DNA of 64,000 nucleotides from Pradoshia eiseniae. Lineage in GTDB: Bacteria > Bacillota > Bacilli > Bacillales > Pradoshiaceae. Both the position numbers and the translations under genes were made by a program. The notes under the pieces were generated by a model. It was not told where the DNA came from. It did no database searches and was given only the letters and a program-made list of their open reading frames with translations. Within the stretch, counting starts at the first letter, position 1, and each line of letters starts with the position of its first letter. Location of the stretch: positions 159,828 to 223,827 of the forward strand of contig NZ_PKOZ01000006.1 in the NCBI RefSeq assembly GCF_002946355.1, in the 5' to 3' direction. This document shows positions 18,410 to 27,554 of this stretch, piece by piece.

Positions 18410-19024
18410 TCATTTCGGTCTTTCAAGAATGAATTGTTCTCCCAATTTCATATAATGATTGCCGGCAAGACGGCTGACTGGCCGTAATCCCTCAGCATCA
18501 ATTTGTCCATTTTCATAGATGGATTCATCAATATGATAACGGGTGACATTTCCGATGATAAGGTCGCAGCTAGCGTCATCAGCCACCTGTCCGCCAAGAG
18601 GAATCGCTTTGGCGAGTGTGCATTCCATCCTCACCTTTGCGGGGACGATTCCGGGAACGCGAACGGTCTCACTTTCAGTCAATTGGAAGCTTGACACCTC
18701 AAGCTCGCTTACGCTTGGAGGAAGCTCAGCTGCAGTTTGATTTGCATCTTCTATATTGCTTTCATCCGTCACATGAACAACAAACTCGCGGGAGTCCAAT
18801 ATATTTTGAGAGGTATCTTTCTTTTTCCTGTTCTTTCTTTGGACAGAAACAGCAATCATAGGCGGATTTGCGCTCACAATCGTAAAGTAGCTGAACGGAG
18901 CTATATTGACAACCCCTTCATTTGAAATAGACGAAACAATCGCGATTGGGCGGGGAATAATCGTTCCAGTCAGGAATTTATAATTATCCCTCTCACTCAT
19001 AGCCGTTGGATCTATTGTAATCAT
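18410..19024 (-). CDS. flavin reductase-like FMN-binding protein
   Basis: 204 residues of the flavin reductase-like/NTAB family (FMN-binding split barrel): GTIIPRPIAIVSS near the N-terminus, NIAPFSYFTIVSANPPMIAVSV, then DTSQNIL and EFVVHV. It is likely an FMN-dependent oxidoreductase or a flavin supplier. ATG 19024 follows GGAGGTG. Longer in-frame starts overlap the upstream esterase gene and lack family residues. It lies 13 bases after the esterase stop, so the two form an operon under the MhqR-like operator. Confidence 0.82.
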   Translation of the reverse strand: MITIDPTAMSERDNYKFLTGTIIPRPIAIVSSISNEGVVNIAPFSYFTIVSANPPMIAVSVQRKNRKKKDTSQNILDSREFVVHVTDESNIEDANQTAAELPPSVSELEVSSFQLTESETVRVPGIVPAKVRMECTLAKAIPLGGQVADDASCDLIIGNVTRYHIDESIYENGQIDAEGLRPVSRLAGNHYMKLGEQFILERPK

Positions 19025-19037
19025 GCTAACACCTCCA

Positions 19038-19646
19038 TCAAGAAAATCGCTTCCTGAACCAGTTAGCTGCGGCATCGATCTCTGCATATGTGAGCTGGTG
19101 CCCATAGTTTTCCCAGTGCAATGTGACATCAGCATTTTTATCGGCAAGCATTTCCGCTAGTTCTTCCGTTTCCTCTGGAGGACAAATAGGATCATTCCTG
19201 CCCGCTCCAATAAAGACAGGTAGATTCGGCATTTCAGGTAATTGTATATCTCGGATTGGAACCATCGGATGGAGCAATATGGCACCAGCAAGGACATTCT
19301 CATAATGGAATAAAAGGCTCCCCGCAATGTTTGCCCCATTGGAATAACCAATTGCCAAAACATTATGCCGATCAAAACCGTACTTATCGGCTGCTTCGTC
19401 TATGAATTCTCGGAGCTCCTCTGTGCGGTATTTTAAGTCCTCTTCATCAAAAACCCCTTCTGACAATCTCTTAAAAAAGCGTGGCATTCCATTTTCAAGA
19501 ACATTCCCTCTCACACTCAACACAGATGAGCCAGGGGAAATCCGTTCCGCAATCGGCACAAGGTCCATTTCTGTCCCGCCTGTTCCATGAAGCATGAAAA
19601 GCGTTGGTGCCAGCTCATCTTCCCCTTTTGAAAAATAATCAATCAC
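19038..19646 (-). CDS. mhqD: carboxylesterase/phospholipase-like hydrolase, MhqD type
   Basis: 202 residues. Oxyanion region LHGTGGTEMDL, nucleophile elbow GYSNGA, acid in GRNDPICP, and His in NYGHQLT: a complete alpha/beta hydrolase triad of the small phospholipase/carboxylesterase family that includes B. subtilis MhqD (YodD). The start is GTG 19646 after AGGGATGGTG. An 18-bp MhqR-like box overlaps the -10 of its promoter. That suggests induction by quinones and related electrophiles, as for the B. subtilis mhq genes. The exact substrate is not known. Confidence 0.82.
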   Translation of the reverse strand: MIDYFSKGEDELAPTLFMLHGTGGTEMDLVPIAERISPGSSVLSVRGNVLENGMPRFFKRLSEGVFDEEDLKYRTEELREFIDEAADKYGFDRHNVLAIGYSNGANIAGSLLFHYENVLAGAILLHPMVPIRDIQLPEMPNLPVFIGAGRNDPICPPEETEELAEMLADKNADVTLHWENYGHQLTYAEIDAAANWFRKRFS

Positions 19647-19676
19647 GGCTTTTCACCATCCCTAATATAAGACATA

Positions 19677-19717
19677 TATCTCGAATTCAGTATAATAGAT
19701 TCTTAGATAATTTACAA
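19677..19717 (-). promoter_or_regulatory. promoter with MhqR-like operator
   Basis: Minus strand TTGTAA (19712-19717), 17 bp, TATACT (19689-19694). The plus strand reads TATCTCGAATTCAGTATA at 19677-19694. As I recall it, the MhqR consensus is tATCTcgaAtTCgAGATa; the match is 15 of 18, with all mismatches in one half. The overlap with the -10 fits repression. The regulator gene is not in the window. Confidence 0.68.
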
Positions 19718-20073
19718 AAAGGAGCAATTGCTGTAGGTCACGTATTCTACTGATTCCCATTGTACAATTTTCTTTTTGATGGATTTTTCAAGCCAGAATT
19801 CCCAGCAACCATACACTTTCCGAGATGTATTCTTTTCGCTGATTCAACTACCCGATTAATCCTCATTAGTAAAAGGAGAAAATGACTTTGTAATCATTCC
19901 GTGAATAATGAACGAATACCCTATAAAAGTGAGTTTATTTTCTATTGGTTTATTTTCTCACGATAAAAGCAATTTTTTTCGTCAATGACGGACATATATA
20001 TCAAAGAAATGACAAATTATTATAAGAGATGAGATTTTTCGTCTCTTATGTAAAAGGGGAGGGTCCAAACAGA
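19718..20073. other. gene-free divergent intergenic region
   Basis: AT-rich sequence between the leftward mhqD promoter and the rightward anchored-protein gene. No ORF with a ribosome site, repeat or convincing hairpin was seen. The promoter of the rightward gene must lie here but I could not fix it. Confidence 0.5.
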
Positions 20074-20733
20074 ATGAGATTATCGCGCACGCAACGAAGC
20101 AAGAAAAAGAAAAAAGCGATTAGAAGAAGCCTTTTGAAGATTGGAATATTATTTGTGGCAGCAGGCATCCTGTATTCAGGATACACCCTATCCAGCTGGG
20201 GAGAAAATTTTTCCTGGGCAAGTAATTCTTCAACGACAGATTCAGCTTCCACATCTTCTCTAGCCGCATCATCCACTCAAATTACCTACAAAGAAGCACA
20301 AGGAAAAGTAACTGGAATCGCAGATCAGCATACCATTGAGGTGGATTTAGACGGAAAGATAAAGACATTTCAGTGTCAAGAAAATAGTCCATGCAGGTCT
20401 GTCTTAAATAAGCTAGCAGCAGATGACGCAATCGTCCTTTATTATTCTCAAGACAAAAACGGCCAAAACCAAATCGCGGATATGGCCATTATTTATACAC
20501 CTAAGCAAGGAGATTTGGTTCAATACATAGAAGCGACTTTTTCAGGCATGGCAGACTCCCATACCATCGAAGTGAAGTTACCCAAACAGATTTCTGCTGC
20601 TTATCAGCTTCGAGGGTCACTTTTGAATACCGATATTACGAAGAAATTCACAAGCGGGGATCGTGTTCTTCTGACCGGCATTAAGACAGAAGAGGGTATC
20701 ATTATCTGGAATATGGATAGGCCGCAGAATTAA
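20074..20733 (+). CDS. membrane-anchored extracytoplasmic protein with duplicated small domain
   Basis: 219 residues. Basic N-terminus (RTQRSKKKKKAIRRSLLK), one membrane segment, a Ser/Thr-rich linker, then two related beta-rich units. The first has GKVTGIADQHTIEVDLDG and the second ATFSGMADSHTIEVKLPK; each is followed by a segment ending in a DDAIVLYY or GDRVLLTG strand. The units look like an internal duplication of an OB-like fold. The first has a Cys pair (CQENSPC). ATG 20074 follows GGGGAGGG. The gene has its own terminator. Family not recognised. Confidence 0.75.
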   Translation: MRLSRTQRSKKKKKAIRRSLLKIGILFVAAGILYSGYTLSSWGENFSWASNSSTTDSASTSSLAASSTQITYKEAQGKVTGIADQHTIEVDLDGKIKTFQCQENSPCRSVLNKLAADDAIVLYYSQDKNGQNQIADMAIIYTPKQGDLVQYIEATFSGMADSHTIEVKLPKQISAAYQLRGSLLNTDITKKFTSGDRVLLTGIKTEEGIIIWNMDRPQN

Positions 20734-20750
20734 CCTCAATCAATCATGCA

Positions 20751-20793
20751 AAAAGCAGGGCAATCAACTACTTGAATGCCCTGCTTTTTTTGT
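20751..20793 (+). terminator. intrinsic terminator
   Basis: AAAAGCAGGGCA (20751-20762) pairs with TGCCCTGCTTTT (20777-20788), followed by more T. It lies 18 bases past the anchored-protein stop. Confidence 0.93.
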
Positions 20794-20910
20794 GTGCAGC
20801 AATTCCACACTCAAGGTCTATAGTACTGGCTGGAAAAAGAGCATCCGGCTGGGGTCCTCACCGTAAAAGTTTAAAGTGAAGGCCGCCCTTGGTGCTCATT
20901 CCTTCTTAAA

Positions 20911-21786
20911 TTATTGTCTGTTTCTGCGAATTTCAGCAAGGTCGGCTGCCACTTGGCTTAATTCCTCTTGAATAAGGATTTTTTCCTTAAATCGCTCAGG
21001 CAGCTGACCATAGCCTGTTTCAATCCCTTTAAGCCCGCAGGCAATCGCTGCGACCGTATCTGTATCATGTCCCTTATTGGCTGCAGCAACTGCCACCTCT
21101 TCAAAGGTCTTCCTATTGGACAGGATATGTACGACCCATTTCATCGTATGTACCACAAACCCGTCTGGCAGGCAATCCGGCTCACTTGTGAGCGCCTCCT
21201 CATAAAGCGTGCCCGCTGTTTCTTCACGGAGAGATACGGCTAATTCATCCCCATTTAATAAACGAGAGGCGATCCGGTTATAGATCAAGCAAGCGTCAGA
21301 GGCTAAATCATCATAATGTGTCATCTTGGAGTGACGAATCGTCAGTTCCTCCATTTTCTTTTGGTCTGAGTATGCAAGCGGAATAGGTAAGCATCTCATT
21401 AATGAGCCATTTCCAGCGCTCTTTCCGCTCAAACGATGATGAACCTCCTTAGCCGCTTCCTCCCAATTATCCTTATACGTAGTCAATACCTGACTGATGA
21501 TAATGCCGACATCCTTTGGCTTTTGAGCGTACCAGCTCAAGAATTCCTCCCCCATGTGCGGAATTGGATCATCTGGGTATTGAATGATTCCTTTCGCGAC
21601 ACATAAGGTCATGGCCGTGTCATCGGTTACCTCGCCTGGACTTAACTGCCATACCCCGCCTCCAATGATATCCGTTAACTGTCCATATTTATTCTTGATT
21701 TCCCGTTCGGACATAAATTCAGTTGTTCCGCCCAGAGCATCTCCAATCGCAACACCGAATAAACCGCCTTTAATTTTATCAAGCAT
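20911..21786 (-). CDS. ADP-ribosylglycohydrolase family protein (DraG-like)
   Basis: 291 residues. GVAIGDALGG at the N-terminus, TDDTAM (first metal aspartates) at about residue 54, and GHDTDTVAAIACGL (second metal site) near residue 240 define the binuclear-Mg DraG fold. Members remove ADP-ribose from proteins or small molecules. No partner ADP-ribosyltransferase or macrodomain gene is adjacent. It lies downstream of the ykfD end on the same strand and separate from it. Confidence 0.88.
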   Translation of the reverse strand: MLDKIKGGLFGVAIGDALGGTTEFMSEREIKNKYGQLTDIIGGGVWQLSPGEVTDDTAMTLCVAKGIIQYPDDPIPHMGEEFLSWYAQKPKDVGIIISQVLTTYKDNWEEAAKEVHHRLSGKSAGNGSLMRCLPIPLAYSDQKKMEELTIRHSKMTHYDDLASDACLIYNRIASRLLNGDELAVSLREETAGTLYEEALTSEPDCLPDGFVVHTMKWVVHILSNRKTFEEVAVAAANKGHDTDTVAAIACGLKGIETGYGQLPERFKEKILIQEELSQVAADLAEIRRNRQ

Positions 21787-21858
21787 TCACTGCACCTCTT
21801 TTGATTTCGACTAACTATTATTTTAACATAGTTAACGATTGAAGAAATGCTCCTATCG

Positions 21859-22872
21859 CTATTGGCGTGAGGCTGCAATATGCTTCCTTACATCCCCTCC
21901 CATTACTTCTTTATTATACAAATGGCAGGCAACGAAATGGCCTTTATGAACCTCCTGCCATTCAGGCTTCTTCATGCTGCACGCTTCCATTGCGTAAGGA
22001 CATCTTGTCCTGAAAACACATCCGCTCGGCGGATTAGTCGGACTCGGGATTTCCCCTTCTAACAAGGTTCTCTCGCGCGCATCCTCCACATCTGGGTCAG
22101 GAATGGGAATCGCGCCAAGTAATGCCTCCGTATATGGATGAAGTGGGTCCGCATATAGCTCCCTACTCTCCGTCATTTCGACCAAATGACCTAAATACAT
22201 TACGCCAATACGATTGGCCAGATGCTTGACCATCGCCAGGTCATGGGCAATAAACAGATAGGTCAGCCCCTTCTCCATTTGCAGCTTTTTTAGAAGGTTC
22301 ACTACCTGCGCTTGGACAGAAACATCAAGGGCAGAAATTGGTTCATCGGCAATGATGAAATCCGGGTTCAGGGCGAGTGCCCGGGCAATGCCGATTCTCT
22401 GCCTTTGACCGCCGCTGAATTCATGCGGATACCGATTGGCATGGTCACGGCTTAAACCCACATTCTCTAATAGCTCGATTACCCGATTCATCCGTTCTTT
22501 CTTATTCGGATAAAGGTTATGGACCTCCATTGGCTCAGAGATGATTTCCATAACGGTTGAACGCGGGTTCAAGGAAGCATACGGATCCTGAAATATCATC
22601 TGCATATCTTTGTGAAAACTAGCTCTCTCTTTATTGTTTAACGACCTTGTATCCTTGCCCTTAAAGAGAATTTGCCCGTCTGTTTGTTGATAGAGGCCAA
22701 TAATCGTTCTTCCCAAGGTTGATTTACCGCAGCCTGATTCCCCTACAAGACCGACCGATTCTCCCTTTGCAATATGAAAGCTAATCCCGTCGACAGCTTT
22801 GACTACGTCCTTTTGGCTAATCTTAAAGTGCTTTTTCACTCCCGCAAGTTCAAGCATGGTATCTTCTTTCAT
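21859..22872 (-). CDS. ykfD: oligopeptide/dipeptide ABC transporter ATPase (OppF/YkfD type)
   Basis: 337 residues. Walker A GESGCGKST, signature FSGGQRQRIGIARAL, Walker B DFIIADEP, H-loop IAHD, and the C-terminal OppF/DppF region with the SPTNPPSGCVFRTRCPYA cluster. It pairs with DppD to energise import through DppBC. The start ATG 22872 overlaps the ykfC stop as ATGA, and GGGGGAA lies just upstream. It is the last gene of the nine-gene operon, the same position as in B. subtilis. Confidence 0.93.
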   Translation of the reverse strand: MKEDTMLELAGVKKHFKISQKDVVKAVDGISFHIAKGESVGLVGESGCGKSTLGRTIIGLYQQTDGQILFKGKDTRSLNNKERASFHKDMQMIFQDPYASLNPRSTVMEIISEPMEVHNLYPNKKERMNRVIELLENVGLSRDHANRYPHEFSGGQRQRIGIARALALNPDFIIADEPISALDVSVQAQVVNLLKKLQMEKGLTYLFIAHDLAMVKHLANRIGVMYLGHLVEMTESRELYADPLHPYTEALLGAIPIPDPDVEDARERTLLEGEIPSPTNPPSGCVFRTRCPYAMEACSMKKPEWQEVHKGHFVACHLYNKEVMGGDVRKHIAASRQ

Positions 22873-23801
22873 TCTTGTTCCCCCGAATTCCTGTGATAGC
22901 GGCGGGCACAGCAAAGCTCTTTCTCATAAATTGTCCCTTCAAGCAGAATACTCTCTATCGATTTCCCCGTCTTCGGCGAATGAAGCAGCCGGCCATCACC
23001 ATGATAAATTCCGACGTGATGGATCGGTCCCTTCCCTTCCTCATAGGCAAAAAACAAAAGGTCCCCTGGCTCAATAGCATTGAGTTTCACTTCTCTTCCT
23101 CCCTGTGCCTGGTCACCTGCATCGCGTGCGATGACATACCCATTTGCCTTTAGCATCGTATAGGCAAATCCAGAGCAATCATAGCCATAGCTGCTGACAC
23201 CGCCCCATAAATACGAGAGTTCGAGGAACCGTTCACCCGCTTGGCAAATGGCCTCGCCTGATTTTTCAGGAAGCGATTCACCTTCTTTTAATAGTTGCAC
23301 ATCTTCCTTATGCAATTCCCCTTTGCCAAGCGGCGTTTGAACCATGATGGTTTCACCGCTGTCACCTAGGAAGGGCAGGGCAGTTTGGTAACAAATCGGA
23401 ATGGTGGAGTCCATTCCCTCGATATGCAACAATGCCATCTTGCTTTGGATGACAGCCATTCCTTTTTTGACATCAGCTGCATCTTTAATGTCCCGCAGCT
23501 GGCCGAGAGGAACCCATCCCGGATAGCCTCGGCTATCCTTTGAGGAATACTGGCTCGGTGCAATGATGGATGCCCATTCTCCCTCCATGCCAGTAACAAT
23601 CACTTCTTCACCGAATAATAGCTGTGTTTGGACTCGATTAGCATTGTGTAAATCCATCAAATCTGAAAGCGCCATCGACATCAGCCACTCTGAGATTCTT
23701 GCCGGATTGCTTGTTGCCGGCTGATCTAGTTCCCGCGGAGACTGATTGGATGTCCAGACTGTTGCGACAGATACAGCGATTTGCATTATTTTTTCTTCCA
23801 T
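22869..23801 (-). CDS. ykfC: gamma-D-glutamyl-L-diamino acid endopeptidase (NlpC/P60)
   Basis: 310 residues. N-terminal SH3b-like domains (VTGMEGEWASIIAPSQ; GYPGWVPLGQL) precede an NlpC/P60 domain with catalytic Cys in YGYDCSGFAY, His in HHVGIYHG and a third polar His in LLHSPKTG. It lacks a signal peptide and so acts in the cytoplasm, cutting murein peptides between D-Glu and the diamino acid. Its ATG directly follows the ykfB TAA, and GGGAGGAG lies within the end of ykfB. Confidence 0.93.
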   Translation of the reverse strand: MEEKIMQIAVSVATVWTSNQSPRELDQPATSNPARISEWLMSMALSDLMDLHNANRVQTQLLFGEEVIVTGMEGEWASIIAPSQYSSKDSRGYPGWVPLGQLRDIKDAADVKKGMAVIQSKMALLHIEGMDSTIPICYQTALPFLGDSGETIMVQTPLGKGELHKEDVQLLKEGESLPEKSGEAICQAGERFLELSYLWGGVSSYGYDCSGFAYTMLKANGYVIARDAGDQAQGGREVKLNAIEPGDLLFFAYEEGKGPIHHVGIYHGDGRLLHSPKTGKSIESILLEGTIYEKELCCARRYHRNSGEQE

Positions 23802-24896
23802 TTAATCTCCTCCCTCATGAGTTTGAACACGCTTGATGCCAAGACCCTTCCCATCCGGCAAATGAATTTTGCTACCCTCGTATTGTAATCCGCCTTCGAG
23901 GATGTTTTTTGATAGCATTAAAGGGGCATCGAAATCAAAGCGGGTGATGTTTTTCTTGCTTGCCGCAAAATGGGCAGCAGCCGTAATGCCCAAATGCGTT
24001 TCAATCATGCTTCCTACCATACACTCCATTCCAGCGGTCTCTGCCAGACGATTGATGATTTGCCCTTGATAGATACCCCCTGCCTTCATAAGCTTTATGT
24101 TGATTAAATCCGCCGCACGCATTCTGATGACCTCTAACACTTGCTTTGCCGAAAAGACTGCTTCATCAGCCATAATTAATGTATCTACATGATCAGTCAC
24201 TTTCTTCAGCCCATATAAATCCTGCGCTATTACGGGCTGCTCAACCAGCTCAATGTCTAGCCCTTCGTCTTCCATCTGCCGGATGGCCTTGATTGCATCT
24301 TTAGCAGACCAGCCCTGGTTAGCGTCAAGTCTGATACGGATTTGCCCGCCAGCCCGTTTCCTGATTTCTTTCACCCGTTTGATATCTTGGGCAATATCCC
24401 CGATACCGACCTTTACCTTTAAAACCGAAAAGCCTTCGCCAATATAGCGCTCCGCATCATCCCCCATCTCCTCTGGGCTGTTCACGCTGACAGTCATGTC
24501 CGTCTCAAGCTCCCCGGCAGCTCCGCCTAAATATTCATATAAAGGAAGCTTGCTATATTGGGCAAGACAATCATAGATAGCCATATCAAGCGCAGCCTTA
24601 GCGCTCGTATTGCCAACCATTACCCCAGCAAGCCCAGTGAGTACCTCCTCGTAAGCTAGAAGATTACGCCCTATTAAAAAGGGGCCAAGATAATCCTTTA
24701 TGGCGGCCTCTATGGAAGTCAGTGAATCCCCGGTAATCGCGACTGTTGCCGGCGCTTCCCCCCATCCGCTAATTCCGTTATCACAATCGAGACGGACAAT
24801 GAGCGAATCAGCCGATAACACGGTACGTATGGCTGTTTTAAACGGCTTGATGAGCGGCACACTCACATTGAATGTATCAATATTCGTTACTTTCAT
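23802..24896 (-). CDS. ykfB: L-Ala-D/L-Glu epimerase (enolase superfamily)
   Basis: 364 residues. An enolase-superfamily barrel with catalytic Lys pair KVKVG, metal ligands in RLDANQGW, LVEQP and MADEAV, and a second-base Lys in NIKLMKAGG. This is the MLE-subgroup pattern of AEEs. It epimerises L-Ala-D-Glu from murein to L-Ala-L-Glu so that peptidases can finish degradation. The ATG lies inside ykfA (20-base overlap), suggesting translational coupling. Confidence 0.94.
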   Translation of the reverse strand: MKVTNIDTFNVSVPLIKPFKTAIRTVLSADSLIVRLDCDNGISGWGEAPATVAITGDSLTSIEAAIKDYLGPFLIGRNLLAYEEVLTGLAGVMVGNTSAKAALDMAIYDCLAQYSKLPLYEYLGGAAGELETDMTVSVNSPEEMGDDAERYIGEGFSVLKVKVGIGDIAQDIKRVKEIRKRAGGQIRIRLDANQGWSAKDAIKAIRQMEDEGLDIELVEQPVIAQDLYGLKKVTDHVDTLIMADEAVFSAKQVLEVIRMRAADLINIKLMKAGGIYQGQIINRLAETAGMECMVGSMIETHLGITAAAHFAASKKNITRFDFDAPLMLSKNILEGGLQYEGSKIHLPDGKGLGIKRVQTHEGGD

Positions 24897-25818
24897 TCGC
24901 TACCCCGCTTTCAATCGCTAATGTTTTAGAGGTAGTATCAATCGTGGCTATTGTGCCAAGCGGTATAGCAAAATGGGGATCACAATGGCCAATCATAAAT
25001 CCCTTCATTGCCGGCTTCCCAATCAAGTCAGCATAATGACTCAGCACCTCTTCAAGCGTCAATGTTTTTTGGCGCTCTGGTTCCCCGTCTGAGAAATCAC
25101 CAATGACAAGCCCCTCAATTGCTTGCAGCTTTCCCGCATTCCAGAGCTGGTTCAAATAGCGGTCAACATTTCTCGGTTCTTCATGTACATCCTCTATAAA
25201 AAGAATTTTCCCATCGGTATCAAGCTCATTTTTCGTACCAAGCGAGGAGGTGATCAAACATAGGTTGCCGCCGACTAGCTCACCTTCCGCCTTCCCCTCG
25301 ACTAAGACATCAAGCTCGTTTAGTTCCTCTGAATAACAAAGCTTATCTCCGCTGAATAATTGTTTAAATGAATGCTTCGTTTGCGAATGAACGTCCTTTT
25401 TTCCAATATCACTCGCTAGCATGGGACCATGAAAGGTGACCAATCCAGCGCGCTGCCTAATGGCCGTATGAAGATAGGTGATATCACTATAACCCCAAAA
25501 AATCTTTGGATTGTCCTTGATGATTTCATAGTCTAGCCGATCAGCCATTCTCGCTGTGCCATATCCTCCGCATGCACAAAAAATCACCTTAATATCCGGA
25601 TCTTGAAACATGTCCATTACATCAGCTGCCCGCTCCTCATCCCGTCCAGCCAAATAGCCATATTGTTTTTCAATGTTATTGCCAAAAACAAGCTCTAGCC
25701 CTAAGGTCTCTTCAAAGAATGGAACAGCCTTTTTTAAATTGGCCAAGTCTGGAGGACTAGCCGGAGCAATGATTCCTGCCTTGTCTCCTCTTTTAAGCTT
25801 ATCTGGTCTTACAGCCAT
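24877..25818 (-). CDS. ykfA: LD-carboxypeptidase (peptidase S66 family)
   Basis: 313 residues. Catalytic Ser in WGYSDITYLH, Glu in FIEDVHEEP and His in IGHCDPHFAIP form the S66 Ser-Glu-His triad. There is no signal peptide, so it is cytoplasmic and probably trims murein tetra- or tripeptides. ATG follows GGGAGTG. A 14-bp hairpin lies between dppE and this gene. Confidence 0.92.
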   Translation of the reverse strand: MAVRPDKLKRGDKAGIIAPASPPDLANLKKAVPFFEETLGLELVFGNNIEKQYGYLAGRDEERAADVMDMFQDPDIKVIFCACGGYGTARMADRLDYEIIKDNPKIFWGYSDITYLHTAIRQRAGLVTFHGPMLASDIGKKDVHSQTKHSFKQLFSGDKLCYSEELNELDVLVEGKAEGELVGGNLCLITSSLGTKNELDTDGKILFIEDVHEEPRNVDRYLNQLWNAGKLQAIEGLVIGDFSDGEPERQKTLTLEEVLSHYADLIGKPAMKGFMIGHCDPHFAIPLGTIATIDTTSKTLAIESGVANESNEY

Positions 25819-25838
25819 TTTTCACACTCCCGCCTTTT

Positions 25839-25869
25839 GAAAAGGATGTTCGAGGCGAACATCCTTTTC
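25839..25869 (-). terminator. intra-operon hairpin between dppE and ykfA (attenuator or stabiliser)
   Basis: Perfect 14-bp stem GAAAAGGATGTTCG/CGAACATCCTTTTC with a three-base loop. Beyond the stem there is no T run (AAAAGGCGG follows), so it is at most a leaky terminator. It may also protect the upstream dppE message. It sits exactly where the transporter half of the operon ends and the peptidase half begins. Confidence 0.7.
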
Positions 25870-25920
25870 TTCAAATGCTAGATTCTCTTTATTGTATTCA
25901 TCTCGCCCTTGTCCTTAGGC

Positions 25921-27543
25921 TTATTTTTTATCCGCCCACTTCAGCTCTAGATAACCAACTGGATGACGGACGATATCCTTCACTCCATCAGCCTGCAAAT
26001 ACAATTGATTGTAGAAGTGAATTGGAATGATTGGCATCTCACCCATCAGGATTTGTTCAGCCTCATACATCAATTCATAACGCTTCTCCTCATCACTTTC
26101 ATCCTTCGCTTCCTTAATTAACGAATCGTACTTTTCACTGCTCCATCCTGTTCGGTTCATCGAATGGCCAGTTTGGAAGTTTTCGAGGAAGTTGATAGGG
26201 TCTGCATAATCAGCCAGGAAGGAGCTTCTGGAGAACTGCAGCTTTAATGCTTTTTGATCTTCTGCAAAAACATTAGACTCTAAATTAGCCAACTTCACAT
26301 CAACCCCAAGATTCTCCTTGTACATTTGCTGGAGGGCTTCCGCAATTTTCTTATGAGTGTCATCTCCTGTGCTGTAGGTTAATGTGACCTCAGGAAGCTT
26401 ATCATAGTTCTCTTCCTCTAGCCCTTTGGCGAGCAGTTCCTTCGCTTTGTTCACATCTGTGACAATCAGGTCCCCATTCGTTTCCCGGAAGTCCTTGCCG
26501 GACGGGTCGTTAAACCCTGGTGCCACAAATCCATAAGCAGGCTCCTCCTCATTCTTAGTCACATACTCAACCAATTGCTTTTGATCTGTCGCCATTGCGA
26601 ATGCTTTACGAATATTGATATTTTGGAAAGGTTCCTTCTCTACATTGAAACGGAAGAAATACAGGCCCGCCTGCTCATCAATCTTCACCTTGTCCTCCTC
26701 CATCAATTGGCTCGTCATTTCAGGAGGAACATCAGAGGTATCAAGCTCTCCATTCGTATACATCTGATATTCAGTCGTCGTATCATTGACCATGGCCCAA
26801 TTCACTTTATCAAGCTTCACGGTATCCGCATCCCAATATTCAGGATTCTTCTCCATAGTCATATGGCTATCATGCTTCCATTCAGACAGAATAAATGGTC
26901 CGTTTCCTACGAAGCTGTCAGCTTCAGCGAACCACTCCGGATTCTCTTTCGCTACCTTTTCATTTATAGGAAAGAAGGCTGGATTGGTGATGACGCTTAA
27001 AAAATAGGCTTGCGGGCTTGTCAATGTCACTTTGAAGGTTTTCTCATCAACCGCTTCAACCAAGACATCATCCGCAGACCCTTTTTCCGTGTTAAATTCT
27101 TCTCCGCCCTCAATGAAATAACCTAAAAAGGCTGCACCAGAGGCTGTTTTTGGATCCAGAAGGCGTTTCCATGCATAGACAAAATCAGAAGCCTTCAAGT
27201 CATCGCCATTTGACCATTTCGCATTTTCTCGAATATGGAAGGTATATTGCTTCCCATCATCTGATACCTCCCATTTCTCTGCTGCAGCCGGCTCTGGTTC
27301 ATGATCTTTCCCAAGCCTCGTCAATCCCTCCATCAAATTATTAAGGGCATTCCATGAAACCGCATTAAAGCCGATTGGCGGGTCAAAGGAGGTAGGTTCT
27401 TCTCCATTATTTAAATAAAGCACCTTTTCATCATTGTTTGCATTATCCTTATTGCCTTCATTACCTGATTCCTTTGTCGCTGTACAAGCCGCACTAAACA
27501 CGAGTAATACCAGCATGCTCAAAATGGAAATTGTTTTTTTCAT
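25921..27543 (-). CDS. dppE: dipeptide/murein peptide-binding lipoprotein
   Basis: 540 residues. A lipoprotein signal with lipobox FSAAC, then a family 5 solute-binding protein: EPTSFDPP near the start, WSNGDDLKASDFVYAWKRLLDP, GNGPFILSEW and INIRKAFAMA. It captures di- or murein peptides outside the membrane for DppBCD. ATG follows an AGGAGGAT site. A hairpin follows the gene. Confidence 0.95.
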   Translation of the reverse strand: MKKTISILSMLVLLVFSAACTATKESGNEGNKDNANNDEKVLYLNNGEEPTSFDPPIGFNAVSWNALNNLMEGLTRLGKDHEPEPAAAEKWEVSDDGKQYTFHIRENAKWSNGDDLKASDFVYAWKRLLDPKTASGAAFLGYFIEGGEEFNTEKGSADDVLVEAVDEKTFKVTLTSPQAYFLSVITNPAFFPINEKVAKENPEWFAEADSFVGNGPFILSEWKHDSHMTMEKNPEYWDADTVKLDKVNWAMVNDTTTEYQMYTNGELDTSDVPPEMTSQLMEEDKVKIDEQAGLYFFRFNVEKEPFQNINIRKAFAMATDQKQLVEYVTKNEEEPAYGFVAPGFNDPSGKDFRETNGDLIVTDVNKAKELLAKGLEEENYDKLPEVTLTYSTGDDTHKKIAEALQQMYKENLGVDVKLANLESNVFAEDQKALKLQFSRSSFLADYADPINFLENFQTGHSMNRTGWSSEKYDSLIKEAKDESDEEKRYELMYEAEQILMGEMPIIPIHFYNQLYLQADGVKDIVRHPVGYLELKWADKK

Positions 27544-27554
27544 CCTTATCCTCC

